Assembly: GCF_947499295.1 (NCBI RefSeq)
Contig: NZ_CANMNP010000001.1
Coordinates: 682,001-746,000 of the forward strand
Reading direction: 5' to 3'
DNA length: 64,000 bases
Source of the DNA: an uncultured Roseibium sp.
GTDB lineage: Bacteria; Pseudomonadota; Alphaproteobacteria; Rhizobiales; Stappiaceae
Shown: positions 25,926-33,995 of the stretch, piece after piece
Position numbering within the stretch: the stretch's first letter is position 1
Layout of the letters: every line of letters begins with the position of its first letter
The notes under the pieces: generated by a model
Databases searched by the model: none
Seen by the model: only the letters and a program-made list of their open reading frames with translations
Told to the model about the DNA's origin: nothing
Position numbers and translations under genes: made by a program

Positions 25926-26396
25926 TCAGTCTGCAGGCGATGATGGAACGCCGGGTAGTGTATTTCCTTCAACCAGTGAAGGTGCAAATGTAACCCAATC
26001 CTTTGTTAGAACATCAAGATTTCTATCATTGACGGCATCATAGCAGCTCAGAATGTACTGTACTTCCGCCTTCTTAGGTGCGTCGTTTGTTTTGACATGA
26101 ACTGTTTCGTTCTCGGTGCTCTCTTGCGAACGAGAGGAATTGTCTTTGGCCATCAATTCGGTTTCAGACGCCGAACCACTATTGTCTTCAACACCAACTG
26201 GAAAATGCGCCCATTTGGCATTAGGACCGTTCGTTATGCATTCAAAAAGATCCCTTTTGCTTTCATTCGATGGCTTATCTACGTATTGCTCAGCAATCGC
26301 TGTGCAATCGTCAACGTCTCTCAATGTGTGCGTCTCTTGAGCCAAAGCTGCTTGCAAGGTTACAGTCATGAAGACAACGAAAAGAACTTTAAACAT
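25926..26396 (-). CDS. Secreted hypothetical protein
   Basis: 156 residues from the ATG at 26396 with GGCGGAG upstream. Signal peptide MFKVLFVVFMTVTLQAALAQ is followed by a polar Ser/Glu-rich region and Cys residues near the ends (DDCTAIAEQY, FECITN, LSCYDAV), perhaps two disulfides. It has no phage family I recognise and may be a lysogeny-expressed periplasmic protein. It ends at a strong terminator. Confidence 0.55.
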   Translation of the reverse strand: MFKVLFVVFMTVTLQAALAQETHTLRDVDDCTAIAEQYVDKPSNESKRDLFECITNGPNAKWAHFPVGVEDNSGSASETELMAKDNSSRSQESTENETVHVKTNDAPKKAEVQYILSCYDAVNDRNLDVLTKDWVTFAPSLVEGNTLPGVPSSPAD

Positions 26397-26473
26397 AGTT
26401 ATACTCCGCCAAACACCTTCTATGTCTCCAATTTTTCGGAATACAAGAAATAGGTCCAGCAATTTTTGCCATT

Positions 26474-26983
26474 TCAATCGATCCGGCAATAGAAGCCGTA
26501 GGCCGTGCGTTCTTTGCCATTGACCTGGTCTGTTGCCCTGGCCCGAGCTAAAATATGAATTGTGTTAGCTACATCTACACAAGACCTTATTCTAAGATCG
26601 AACTCTAACTTGCTGTTTCCCGGATCCTGCACAATTACCGCATGCTCTGTTGCGGACCAATTGCAAACTCGATAGGTACCGCGACTACCTTGACCGGGAT
26701 CGATGGTACTTGTGAGGATATTCGCAAACCTGATCTCGCCCTCACCGTTCTTTGCTGACCACAATGCCGCGGGAGCATCTCCGCACACGACTCTTATATC
26801 CTGCTCGAACTGTACCATCGCTGAATGATGACCACTTCCAGGCACCGCTTCCGGCCGTTGTTCCAGTGCCTCAACGCGCTTTTCCAGCTCCTTGATTTTT
26901 TCATCTCGAGGATCTTCAGGTTGCGCCAGCGCCGATGAACAAAACGACGCAGCAACTAATGTAGACAACAGCCTAATCATCAT
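26474..26983 (-). CDS. Secreted protein with N-terminal coiled coil
   Basis: 169 residues from ATG 26983 (a GGGGGG run precedes). Signal peptide MMIRLLSTLVAASFCSSALA; then a short coiled coil (EKIKELEKRVEALEQ) and a beta-rich domain with four Cys (RVVCGDAP, RVCNWS, RSCVDVA, GFYCRID). It is preceded by a terminator at 27103 and lies upstream of another secreted gene, so the two may form a small moron unit. Confidence 0.55.
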   Translation of the reverse strand: MMIRLLSTLVAASFCSSALAQPEDPRDEKIKELEKRVEALEQRPEAVPGSGHHSAMVQFEQDIRVVCGDAPAALWSAKNGEGEIRFANILTSTIDPGQGSRGTYRVCNWSATEHAVIVQDPGNSKLEFDLRIRSCVDVANTIHILARARATDQVNGKERTAYGFYCRID

Positions 26984-27102
26984 CACCCCCCATAAGTGCA
27001 TTTTCTAAGCTACACACTCATGTAAAAACCTATTTGACGTAAAGTAAAGCAAAATCCCGTTTGGGTTGAACAAGAGGTTGAGTGCCCATCCATCCAGACA
27101 CG

Positions 27103-27126
27103 AAAAAGGCCCGCATCACTGCGAGC
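27103..27126 (-). terminator. Intrinsic terminator downstream of the NusG-like gene
   Basis: Minus-strand GCTCGCA pairs with TGCGGGC (one G-U) with a 4-nt loop and a T run. It shares 26 identical bases (27092-27117) with the terminator region at 25824-25849. The surrounding gap 26984-27297 shows no convincing gene. Confidence 0.65.
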
Positions 27127-27297
27127 CGCATTTGAATTGATATCGGCGCTTGCGCCATAGAAACCCATCGCACCAACGCCACCTATCCGGTGTTTCAGTT
27201 GGCTGGGTCCATCGCTTCGGTCGCCTATTCGCGTCTGGCCTTGCGCCAGCATCAGGTCCGAAAGCTTCGACGAATCGTCCTGCAAACAGAGATACGC

Positions 27298-27873
27298 TTA
27301 GCGGCCCAGATCGTCAACAGAGGCCGTCAGAGGTGTTGACCTTCCAAAGACTGAAACTTCACCACGAAACGTTTCTGATGCCGCCTCATAGGCCGTCACG
27401 CGCACATCAAAACCAGAGAACGGCCCCTTCACCAATTGCAGCACCTTACCGACCTGAATGAACGAACCGTCGGCAATACGCTCACCTGTGTTGAGCCGGT
27501 CAATCAACGACACCATGTCGAGACGATCGATCAGGTAAGGACGCCCTGTTCCATCAAGGGAAACAATACCTTCCACGCCGTCACACGCCTGTACTTTTGA
27601 CCAATCCTGACCGTTGGCCGGATCAATGCCGGCGAACAAATACCGGGTGAATATCGGCTTGCGAACAGTGAACTTCTTTTTGGATCTCGGCTGCTTGCGC
27701 TCAAAGCTTTCTTCCGGCAAATGCGCAATCACGCCTGCTTCCATCAACCCCATGAAAGCCCGCCGCTCACACTTCGGATTGGCAAAGACGACACACCACA
27801 GCAGTGGATAACTGCGCACCAGCGCCTTCAAAAGCTCGACTTCCGTATTCAGCTTTTTCTTCTCAGCGCTCAT
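27298..27873 (-). CDS. NusG-like transcription antitermination protein
   Basis: 191 residues: an NGN-type domain (about 24-115, LLWCVVFANPKCERRAFMGL with FTRYLFAGID near 75-83) and a KOW motif (VGKVLQLVKGPFSGFDVRV, 141-159). Paralogues such as RfaH and LoaP bind RNA polymerase to suppress termination in one operon. Its place at the head of the late region, followed by at least four intrinsic terminators before and among the structural and lysis genes, suggests that it drives late expression. Recruitment site unknown. Confidence 0.82.
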   Translation of the reverse strand: MSAEKKKLNTEVELLKALVRSYPLLWCVVFANPKCERRAFMGLMEAGVIAHLPEESFERKQPRSKKKFTVRKPIFTRYLFAGIDPANGQDWSKVQACDGVEGIVSLDGTGRPYLIDRLDMVSLIDRLNTGERIADGSFIQVGKVLQLVKGPFSGFDVRVTAYEAASETFRGEVSVFGRSTPLTASVDDLGR

Positions 27874-27910
27874 TCCGCCTGCCTTTCCGTGATGGGGTTT
27901 CGTGCGTTCG

Positions 27911-28513
27911 TCAGTGATCGGTTGGCTGGCTGAGCAGCGCTTTCATTTCGGCCTTGATGCGTTCGCGCTTGGCGTGGATACCGTCGATCATGCGGGACAA
28001 CAGCGCATCAACAGAGCCACCACCGGCACGGGCGCAATGGTCCTCAATGTTGGTATCGGTTCTGGATTTCTGCGCTCTGCAATCGTCAATCTCGCGCCCT
28101 GCCGGAACACGCTTGTGCTCTTGCACGAATTCCAGGAGACACACGATCCAGTCACCATCGCAGGCACTCAGCGCCACTTCCGGTGCGTTGGCCGCCAACA
28201 CCCGCAGTGCCGCTGCTTCGGGCATGCGCCCTGCTTCAGTCGGCACGGGTATGTTGGTTTTGCCGGTTTCCTCTGCCAGCCGTTTGGCGCGCGCTTCCTC
28301 ACAGGCTGCGATACAGTCCTTGAGCAGCGGCCAGGTTTGCTTGGTCGCAGTAGTGGCCAACTTGTCCGAGGCCGCAGCCAGGTCAACCGGGTCGTAACGG
28401 GCCAGCTTCTCGGCAAGCAGCTTGAAATACCCGTTGTCATCAGCGCCGGGCGTATTTCGGAACACCGCCAAAAGCGGCTTGATAAACTGCGATTTCACGG
28501 GCGAAATGGTCAT
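27911..28513 (-). CDS. Hypothetical protein co-encoded with the replication initiator
   Basis: 200 residues, helical, no recognised motif. It overlaps the initiator gene by 4 bp (ATGA), so it may be a replication partner such as a helicase-loader analogue, but no P-loop is visible to support that. It begins with a structured N-terminal part (FIKPLLAVFRNTPGADDNGYFKLL) and ends in a basic helix. Confidence 0.6.
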   Translation of the reverse strand: MTISPVKSQFIKPLLAVFRNTPGADDNGYFKLLAEKLARYDPVDLAAASDKLATTATKQTWPLLKDCIAACEEARAKRLAEETGKTNIPVPTEAGRMPEAAALRVLAANAPEVALSACDGDWIVCLLEFVQEHKRVPAGREIDDCRAQKSRTDTNIEDHCARAGGGSVDALLSRMIDGIHAKRERIKAEMKALLSQPTDH

Positions 28514-29457
28514 GCATCATCCTCCGGGAAAGCCTTGTCGATGGCAGCTTCAATGTTCAGCTTTTGCTCAAGGTAGAAGTTCGAAGGCCGCGTCAGCTGC
28601 GTGTCGGTTGCCAGGTCGGGCGGTGGTGCCAACCGGCGCTTTTGCGCCTTGCGGATTTCGCCGGTGAAGTAGTTCAGCGAAGAAACCGGCCCTTGCGAAA
28701 GCTGGTTGCGCCGTCGGCTGATGTCGGCAATAACGGGCAACACATCCAGCTCAAAATCGAAGCCTTGCGCATCCCAGGTCACCAGAACCGTGAAATCGCC
28801 TTTCCATCCGGGATCGTCAAAGGCGATTCCCATCGCTTCGCAAACACGCTTTCCACGTTCCAGCAGATTGGGTCTTGCAACGGGTTTTATCGATGGATCG
28901 TTTTTCCGTGAAACACCCTCTCGCGCGCCTGCACGCAAGTCATCATCATCATCATATCGTTTATCTTGGGTCGTTAACATTGGTGCGCATCCATGGGTGC
29001 GCAGGGCCTGCGGCATGGGTGCCGCAGGGGGTGCGGCATGGGTGCCGCAGGGGTGCGCATCTTTGCGCAGGGGCGTTTCACGGATATCCACAGGCTCGGA
29101 AGGTGCATTTTCAGCCTCATTTTCGGCCTCCATGTCGTCCTCAAAACCGCGCTGGCAGTCCGGCTCTGCCGGGTCGATCACCACGCGGTAATCATGCGCC
29201 GCAGAAGCACCGGACGAGCGCTCATTGACCCGGTATTCCAGATAGCCGGACTCATATAGCCGCTCCAATGACCTCTGCACCGTTCGCCGGTCGCAGATCA
29301 GCTCTTTAGCCATCTTCACCTGGCTGCGGCAGCACCAGCCGTTGTTATCTGTGTGCCGGCCAAGCAGGCACAGCACCTGCAGGTCACGCGGCTGCAGGCG
29401 GCGGTCTGTCACCGCCTGCGCCGGAATGATGGAAAAGCGTTGCCGTCCAAAGCTCAT
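28510..29457 (-). CDS. Replication initiator-like protein (HTH_36 type) with internal repeat array
   Basis: 315 residues. Residues 20-85 are a winged helix (LQPRDLQVLCLLGRH, SQVKMAKELICDRRTVQRSL). Residues about 130-162 are an Ala/Pro/His low-complexity linker encoded by iteron-like DNA repeats (28984-29073), then a DDDDD tract. The C-terminal domain (RGKRVCEAMGIAFDDPGW onward) is helical. Origin repeats inside the initiator gene are the lambda O arrangement. Role inferred from domain, repeats and position. Confidence 0.72.
   Translation of the reverse strand: MSFGRQRFSIIPAQAVTDRRLQPRDLQVLCLLGRHTDNNGWCCRSQVKMAKELICDRRTVQRSLERLYESGYLEYRVNERSSGASAAHDYRVVIDPAEPDCQRGFEDDMEAENEAENAPSEPVDIRETPLRKDAHPCGTHAAPPAAPMPQALRTHGCAPMLTTQDKRYDDDDDLRAGAREGVSRKNDPSIKPVARPNLLERGKRVCEAMGIAFDDPGWKGDFTVLVTWDAQGFDFELDVLPVIADISRRRNQLSQGPVSSLNYFTGEIRKAQKRRLAPPPDLATDTQLTRPSNFYLEQKLNIEAAIDKAFPEDDA
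28941..29073. repeat. Iteron-like array and AT-rich tract: candidate phage origin
   Basis: Four tandem copies lie at 28984-29006, 29009-29030, 29032-29053 and 29054-29073. The middle two are identical over 22 bp with a 23-bp period. Each unit has inverted arms (TGCGGCA/TGCCGCA or TGCGCA/TGCGCA) and ends in AGGG. Next to them 28941-28980 is AT-rich and could be the unwinding element. Confidence 0.65.
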
Positions 29458-29723
29458 TCAACGCCCTCCAACTGGAAATCGCAGCCCAGCTCGACGGACA
29501 TCAGCCCGCCGATGCCTTCCGCGTGGATCAGCCCGGCATCGCGCAAGTCCCAGAGGGCGGTAACGGTCGCATAGTGGTTCATCCCTGCCCTGCGGCCGAC
29601 TTCGGCTGTCGGCAGGCACAAACCGCCGTCCGAATGCGCCTCGGCCAGCGTCAACAGGACGTCGCGCGCACGGCCGCTTTTGATGTTCTGAAGGATGGCC
29701 CAATCCAAGGCAAAATCGCTCAT
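29454..29723 (-). CDS. Small winged-helix DNA-binding protein
   Basis: 89 residues from the ATG at 29723 with GGGGAGGG upstream; upstream extensions to 29873 are rejected because they enter the divergent moron's leader. ARDVLLTLAEAHSDGGLCLP, then VGRRAGMNHYATVTALWDLRDAGLI is a winged-helix fold. It overlaps the initiator by 4 bp and likely assists or controls replication. Confidence 0.65.
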   Translation of the reverse strand: MSDFALDWAILQNIKSGRARDVLLTLAEAHSDGGLCLPTAEVGRRAGMNHYATVTALWDLRDAGLIHAEGIGGLMSVELGCDFQLEGVE

Positions 29724-29827
29724 GCAGCCCTCCCCTTCGCCCATTGCGCACCTGCATACCGGTTGAACGTCGCCGCACGCTCTGGTTTTATTTCTCTGTT
29801 GTTTGATATTTTTGGGATTTTGAGTTG

Positions 29828-30874
29828 ATGCGCCCGAGTGTAAGCCACCCACCGATCCGCCAACGCCTCGCACGGCGCCCCGTGCCCAAATTGCCGCCAG
29901 AAACTTCTTTTAAAGATGCCTTTGTCGAGGCTTTGCAGGAAGATCGCCGTCAAGAAGAAAAGAAAATTGGACCTCTTCGCCGTGGTGTTAAACGACTTCG
30001 ATTTTCTTGGTTTGTTGTCGGACTGGAAACCGTGGGACTGATTAGTCTCATTTTTGCCGCTGGTTTGTTCATATACGAACTTCGTGAACGTCAGGAGGAG
30101 CGCATTGCCCGCTCCTGGCAACTGGCAACAACCCCCGCACCCGGTAACAGCGGCAAACGCGAAGCGCTCGAATATCTGAATAGCCAGTATGGCTGCTTTC
30201 CTGACGCTATTGTCTATTTGTTTGGCCTGAGGTGTTGGAAGGAGCGCACTCCGCTGCAAGGTATCGACATGTCTGCAAGTGCCAACGGTGGTCAGGTTTT
30301 TTTGCAGGGGGTCAACTTGTCTGGTGCAAACCTTGAAGGCGCCAATTTGTCCGGTGCGAACCTTGTGAGTGCAGACCTCTCCAAATCCAACGCAAACAAT
30401 GCCAATTTGTCCGGCGCAGATCTTTCCAGAGCTACGATCACCTGGGCACACCTCAGGTCTGCAAACCTTAGGGGTGCGACGCTTGCACATACCAAGCTGG
30501 CGTTTTCGGACTTGTCCTCCGCCAACTTGAGCCAGGCAAAACTTATTAGTGCCGATCTGTTTTCTGTGTCGCTCTGGTTCGCAAATCTTTCCGGCGCGCA
30601 CCTCCAGTACGTAAATCTCTCCGACGCAAGTCTTTCTCAAACCAAATTTGACGAAAACACAATATTCAGAATTTGGGCGTTTAGGGACCAACCTCCAACA
30701 GCTGAAACACATGAGATTGTCAGATTGGTTGCCACGCGAGAAAGAGACGAACTCTGGGACACTTTTCACAAAAGGGTCTATCGAGATCGACCGGACTTGC
30801 GCTGGCCTTCGACCCCTCCGGGCGTCACGGTTCACTCGCTTGTACCAGAAACGCTGCCATCGGCTTCTGACTAA
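29828..30874 (+). CDS. Membrane-anchored pentapeptide-repeat protein (moron)
   Basis: 348 residues. One TM helix near 63-83 (GLETVGLISLIFAAGLFIYEL) follows a basic cytoplasmic start. Residues about 155-255 have tandem A(N/D)LSX repeats such as NLSGANLEGANLSGANLVSA, which build a right-handed quadrilateral helix. Some such proteins bind gyrase, but most have unknown roles. The gene is rightward within a leftward operon, has an AT-rich leader (29785-29825) and is probably expressed in the lysogen. Confidence 0.8.
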   Translation: MRPSVSHPPIRQRLARRPVPKLPPETSFKDAFVEALQEDRRQEEKKIGPLRRGVKRLRFSWFVVGLETVGLISLIFAAGLFIYELRERQEERIARSWQLATTPAPGNSGKREALEYLNSQYGCFPDAIVYLFGLRCWKERTPLQGIDMSASANGGQVFLQGVNLSGANLEGANLSGANLVSADLSKSNANNANLSGADLSRATITWAHLRSANLRGATLAHTKLAFSDLSSANLSQAKLISADLFSVSLWFANLSGAHLQYVNLSDASLSQTKFDENTIFRIWAFRDQPPTAETHEIVRLVATRERDELWDTFHKRVYRDRPDLRWPSTPPGVTVHSLVPETLPSASD

Positions 30875-30876
30875 CA

Positions 30877-31176
30877 TCACGCCGCCCTCCCCGTGCCGAA
30901 GCGGCACATTTCGAGCTGTTCCAGGGTGGCCCTGTGCCGTGTGTTGGCGGTTCTGAGAGCGTCGATCAGGGCGTCGGCGGCGAGCAAGGCCGGGTGCGGG
31001 CTGATGCCGGGGGTGTCGCTTAAAATGTCGATGACGCTTGAGAGGGCAAAGGTCAACCCCTCGGCGGTGTAGTGCTCGCTCTGCAGTTTTAAAACGAGCG
31101 AAAAGGGATCATCGGATTTTTCGGGGGTGTCGCGGGGTTGTGCTGGTGCACGTCTCCCCTCGCCTGTCGTGGACAT
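30877..31176 (-). CDS. Hypothetical early protein
   Basis: 99 residues from ATG 31176 with AAAGGAG upstream. A Pro/Arg-rich start is followed by a helical segment (FALSSVIDILSDT, ALLAADALIDALRTANTRHR). It lies in the leftward early operon between two rightward morons. A much longer reading frame to 32265 exists but its upstream part opposes the gene 31489-32172 and lacks a start signal. Function unknown. Confidence 0.6.
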   Translation of the reverse strand: MSTTGEGRRAPAQPRDTPEKSDDPFSLVLKLQSEHYTAEGLTFALSSVIDILSDTPGISPHPALLAADALIDALRTANTRHRATLEQLEMCRFGTGRAA

Positions 31177-31488
31177 GGCCGGTCTCCTTTGGGTTCTTAG
31201 ACCCGGCCAACAGCTTCCACCCTGGTGGCCGGACGCACGGGGTTGGAAGACCGGCCCAAAGGTAACCGGCGCACCCGAAGGTGCCCCTATACGCCCGACC
31301 ATAGGAGCGCACACGCTCCTATATGGGAACGCGCACGAAAAAACGCGCCCCGAAAGGACCGTGGCGCGTCGAGCGCCTTTGGACAGTCGGGCTTCCACCC
31401 CCGATCCACGCTGTTTTTGCGTGAACCCCATCATCTTGCGCTTGTTCGGGAATTTCGTCAAGTTGTGCCCGGAACGGGGGACAACTGG
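31177..31488. promoter_or_regulatory. 312-bp gap with a 9-bp-arm hairpin
   Basis: No gene here. ATAGGAGCG 31301-31309 and CGCTCCTAT 31314-31322 form a perfect 9-bp hairpin with loop CACA. Further GC-rich pairings follow at 31328-31375. It separates the leftward gene at 30877 from the rightward gene at 31489 and may carry both promoters or a processing hairpin. Confidence 0.4.
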
Positions 31489-32172
31489 ATGAATGTCATT
31501 CTGGATTGGGTAGCTAGGAATCGCGAATCCGTGATCAGCACCTCTATTGCACTCGTTACCTTGATAGCAGTAGTCACTGCGTCTTTGACTGCGTTGTGCG
31601 GCTCGGCTGTCCCTCTGCCCGCAGGCGAGACCTGCACGCAATGTGTTCGAAGTTGGATCGGAGCGCTCAGTGGCTGGGCCGCCGCCTGTGCAGCAGCGGG
31701 TGCAATTATCTTCATGAGGCAAGCAAACAAGCTGCAGCGTGAGGCACTTGTCACGCCGGAACTTGACAGGCTGAGCAGAGAAATAAGGCTTGGCTATTTG
31801 GTATCTGAAGACCTGCTTAGATGCGGAGCGGAGTTGAGACAGTTTGCCAATCCCGGAGAAAGCGAGAAACCGCAGACGTTCGCAGACCTTTGGTCCGTAA
31901 GAATTACTGGAAAAAACATCGACGAAGAAATGGACTTCGATTGCTTCCGAGAGGTCGAGTCTTGTTGGAATGAGGTGTCGGAATATTGTAGGGAGCCCAA
32001 TTTCAGTGACACCGCCAAAAGCCGCCGCGCTGCTCAGGTTTTGCCAGGCACAGAAGCGCCCAAGTTTCTTAACCTGTATTCGACTTGCTTCACCGCGTCG
32101 AAAAACGTCTATGAGACGTTTATTCTTCCGCGGCAAACTCGGATAGCGGAACTCACCGACTACATGGAGTAA
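31489..32172 (+). CDS. Two-TM membrane protein (moron)
   Basis: 227 residues from the ATG at 31489 (GGGGGAC upstream). TM segments at about 14-38 and 58-76; the C-terminal 150 residues are cytoplasmic, helical and Cys-containing, with no recognised motif. Its layout (two N-terminal TMs and a soluble tail) resembles many uncharacterised superinfection-exclusion or defence-associated proteins, but I cannot assign it. It is rightward inside the leftward early operon. Confidence 0.6.
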   Translation: MNVILDWVARNRESVISTSIALVTLIAVVTASLTALCGSAVPLPAGETCTQCVRSWIGALSGWAAACAAAGAIIFMRQANKLQREALVTPELDRLSREIRLGYLVSEDLLRCGAELRQFANPGESEKPQTFADLWSVRITGKNIDEEMDFDCFREVESCWNEVSEYCREPNFSDTAKSRRAAQVLPGTEAPKFLNLYSTCFTASKNVYETFILPRQTRIAELTDYME

Positions 32173-32174
32173 CA

Positions 32175-32498
32175 TCACCCCACCTCCACGTCTGACGACT
32201 GACCCGCGCAGCGGCTCGCGTATTTCAAAAGCACATCTGCGTGGCAGGGCGCACCGGGTGCGCACCAGCAGGCAAGGTCTTTGCCGGTCAGCTCATGCAC
32301 CGGCAGTGTGGGAATAGTGAACAGCTCGAAACACTGACACGCGTCCTCCGCGCCCATCGGCACACCAGGCACACCCGGCATATTATCGCCGATCCTGAAT
32401 GGATTGCCCCACTTGGTGGACCGGTCCACCTTCACTGCCTCTGGCGCATCACACCGCCAGGGCTTGTTTCGCGTCATTTGAATGCGTTTCGGGGTCAT
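32175..32498 (-). CDS. DUF4326 protein
   Basis: 107 residues. KVDRSTKWGNPFRIGD and ELTGKDLACWCAPGAPCHADVLL are the two signatures of DUF4326, a small phage and bacterial family of unknown role that often lies near nucleotide-metabolism or modification genes. It overlaps the upstream DUF5131 gene by 4 bp. Confidence 0.8.
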   Translation of the reverse strand: MTPKRIQMTRNKPWRCDAPEAVKVDRSTKWGNPFRIGDNMPGVPGVPMGAEDACQCFELFTIPTLPVHELTGKDLACWCAPGAPCHADVLLKYASRCAGQSSDVEVG

Positions 32499-33523
32499 GA
32501 CCGCACCTCCGGGAACCCGTCATGGGTGACGCCGTCGAGCACCCGGCCAGATGTTTTCTTGTGCGTGCGCGCCACGCGAACCACACTCTCACCGTGGAAG
32601 CCCTGGCCGCCAGACAGGTTCAGCCATTGGCCGTTTGGCGTCTTGCGATCAATCGTTCCGCATTCCCGCCAATCCGGGTCATCGCGGTCACGGTCATAGA
32701 CAACCTGCCAAGACCCCCACTGTTTGAACAAAAAAGGCACCTCAGCCGCCGCGCATTGGTCGCGCAGGTCCCGCACCCATTGCGGGTGCATGGGGCGCGC
32801 ATTGCGTCCGCTCTCGCCACCGGCAATCACCCAATCTATTTCAGGCTCTTTCCAAGAAGGTAGGTCATTCCAAAGGGGGTTGGGCATGTACTCGGGGATT
32901 TGAACCGGCCCCAACAGCGGCTCAGCCGACAGGAACCGCACCGCCGCAGGCGTATCCAGCAGATACGGAATCCGCGTGTCGGCAGTCACCTGATCTTCAA
33001 CAGAGACACCAAGCCAGACATTTGCCAATGGCCAGGCGAGCAGGTCAAGCGCAGGCGTATCCCAACACCCGGTCACGGCCATCAAAGCCGCGTAGTCCAT
33101 GGCCGGATGATGCGCGTTGTCATTCCGCCGCTGCATGTACTTTTTCATCCGCTCCGGCCGCTTGGTCAGCACCTGAAACGTATGCTGCGGGCACAGTGCC
33201 ATGACGGCGAAAATCTTGTCGATCCAGTCATCCGCCACGTTTTCATGAAAAAGGTCCGCATGCGCACAGACAAAGATCATGCGCGGCTTGCGCCACCTGA
33301 GCGGCTGGTCAAGCCAGTCATCATTGAACCGAACCTTGCCGTTGAACTGCACCACCCCGGCCGCGCTTTTCTTCGTCAGGCCCACCCGTGAGGGATGGTT
33401 TTTCAGCCGCGTCGCCGCCAGCTCGGCCGCATAGCAAAAGCGGCACCCTTCCGACATCAACGAACACCCGGTGATCGGGTTCCAAGTCGCATCCGTCCAT
33501 TCAATCTTGGAATGATCAGCCAT
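32495..33523 (-). CDS. Phage Gp37/Gp68-like (DUF5131) protein
   Basis: 342 residues from ATG 33523, overlapping the GapR-like stop as TGATG with AAGGGGG upstream. IEWTDATWNPITGC opens the family; CSLMSEGCRFC gives a C-x6-C-x2-C cluster that could hold an iron-sulfur centre as in radical-SAM proteins, and VWLGVSVEDQ, FLSAEPLLGP, IDWVIAGGESG and FLFKQWG are family blocks. Biochemical role is not known to me. Its neighbours (methyltransferase, DUF4326) hint at DNA or nucleotide modification. Confidence 0.8.
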   Translation of the reverse strand: MADHSKIEWTDATWNPITGCSLMSEGCRFCYAAELAATRLKNHPSRVGLTKKSAAGVVQFNGKVRFNDDWLDQPLRWRKPRMIFVCAHADLFHENVADDWIDKIFAVMALCPQHTFQVLTKRPERMKKYMQRRNDNAHHPAMDYAALMAVTGCWDTPALDLLAWPLANVWLGVSVEDQVTADTRIPYLLDTPAAVRFLSAEPLLGPVQIPEYMPNPLWNDLPSWKEPEIDWVIAGGESGRNARPMHPQWVRDLRDQCAAAEVPFLFKQWGSWQVVYDRDRDDPDWRECGTIDRKTPNGQWLNLSGGQGFHGESVVRVARTHKKTSGRVLDGVTHDGFPEVRS

Positions 33524-33786
33524 CACGAATCCCCCTTGTCCGGCGCCATGCCGAGCGCGTGCACGTAAAGGTCAAAGACGGCGTCTTCCTCTTCGCGTTT
33601 ATGCGGTTCTTTCCGCCGCCAGGAGACAACGCGTTTCAAAATCTGCTTGTCGAAGCCCGCCGATTTCACTTCGGCATAAATGTCTTTCAAGTCATCGTTG
33701 AGGGCCTTCTTTTCTTCCTCAACACGCTCGATGCGCTCGACAAACGCGCACAACTGATCGGCCGCAACGCCGCCTGGATCGCTCAT
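33523..33786 (-). CDS. gapR: GapR-like (DUF2312) chromosome-structuring protein
   Basis: 87 residues. [42 protein letters not shown] and [16 protein letters not shown] follow the DUF2312 pattern over its whole length. In Caulobacter GapR clamps overtwisted DNA ahead of forks and RNA polymerase and stimulates topoisomerases. A phage copy in the early operon may relieve supercoils during phage replication or compete with host GapR; that is inference. Confidence 0.85.
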   Translation of the reverse strand: MSDPGGVAADQLCAFVERIERVEEEKKALNDDLKDIYAEVKSAGFDKQILKRVVSWRRKEPHKREEEDAVFDLYVHALGMAPDKGDS

Positions 33787-33995
33787 TGCAAACTCCCATG
33801 GCCCGCCGCAGCGGACCCCATGTAATCGGATCTCAAACGCTCAACAGAGGCTTCCAGCGTCAATCCGGAATCTTCGGCAGCGATGGCCGCAGCACAAAGC
33901 AACATGCCGGCGGCCTCCTGATCGTCCGCATCGGTCACGCAACGCGCAGCCAAGATCAGAGCCGCAACCTTGTCTTCAAAGCTGCTTCCGTTCAC
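33783..33995 (-). CDS. Small hypothetical early protein
   Basis: 70 residues from GTG 33995, which overlaps the methyltransferase stop (GTGA) and has GGAGGG upstream. It is helical ([28 protein letters not shown]) with no recognised family. A start further upstream (34130) would run deep into the methyltransferase gene and is rejected. Confidence 0.55.
   Translation of the reverse strand: MNGSSFEDKVAALILAARCVTDADDQEAAGMLLCAAAIAAEDSGLTLEASVERLRSDYMGSAAAGHGSLQ

Noticed and set aside
27010-27285. Leftward 91-codon frame downstream of the NusG-like gene
   Set aside because: It needs a TTG start without ribosome site, and its C-terminal third is the DNA of an intrinsic terminator that is duplicated at 25824.
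29720-30907. 395-codon leftward frame opposite the pentapeptide-repeat gene
   Set aside because: It is the antisense shadow of the repeat region; composition is Cys/Arg/Val-rich with no domain, while the plus strand shows a textbook pentapeptide protein.
30877-32265. 462-codon leftward frame
   Set aside because: Only the last 99 codons (from ATG 31176 with AAAGGAG) look like a gene; the rest opposes a well-formed membrane protein and passes through a hairpin-rich gap.
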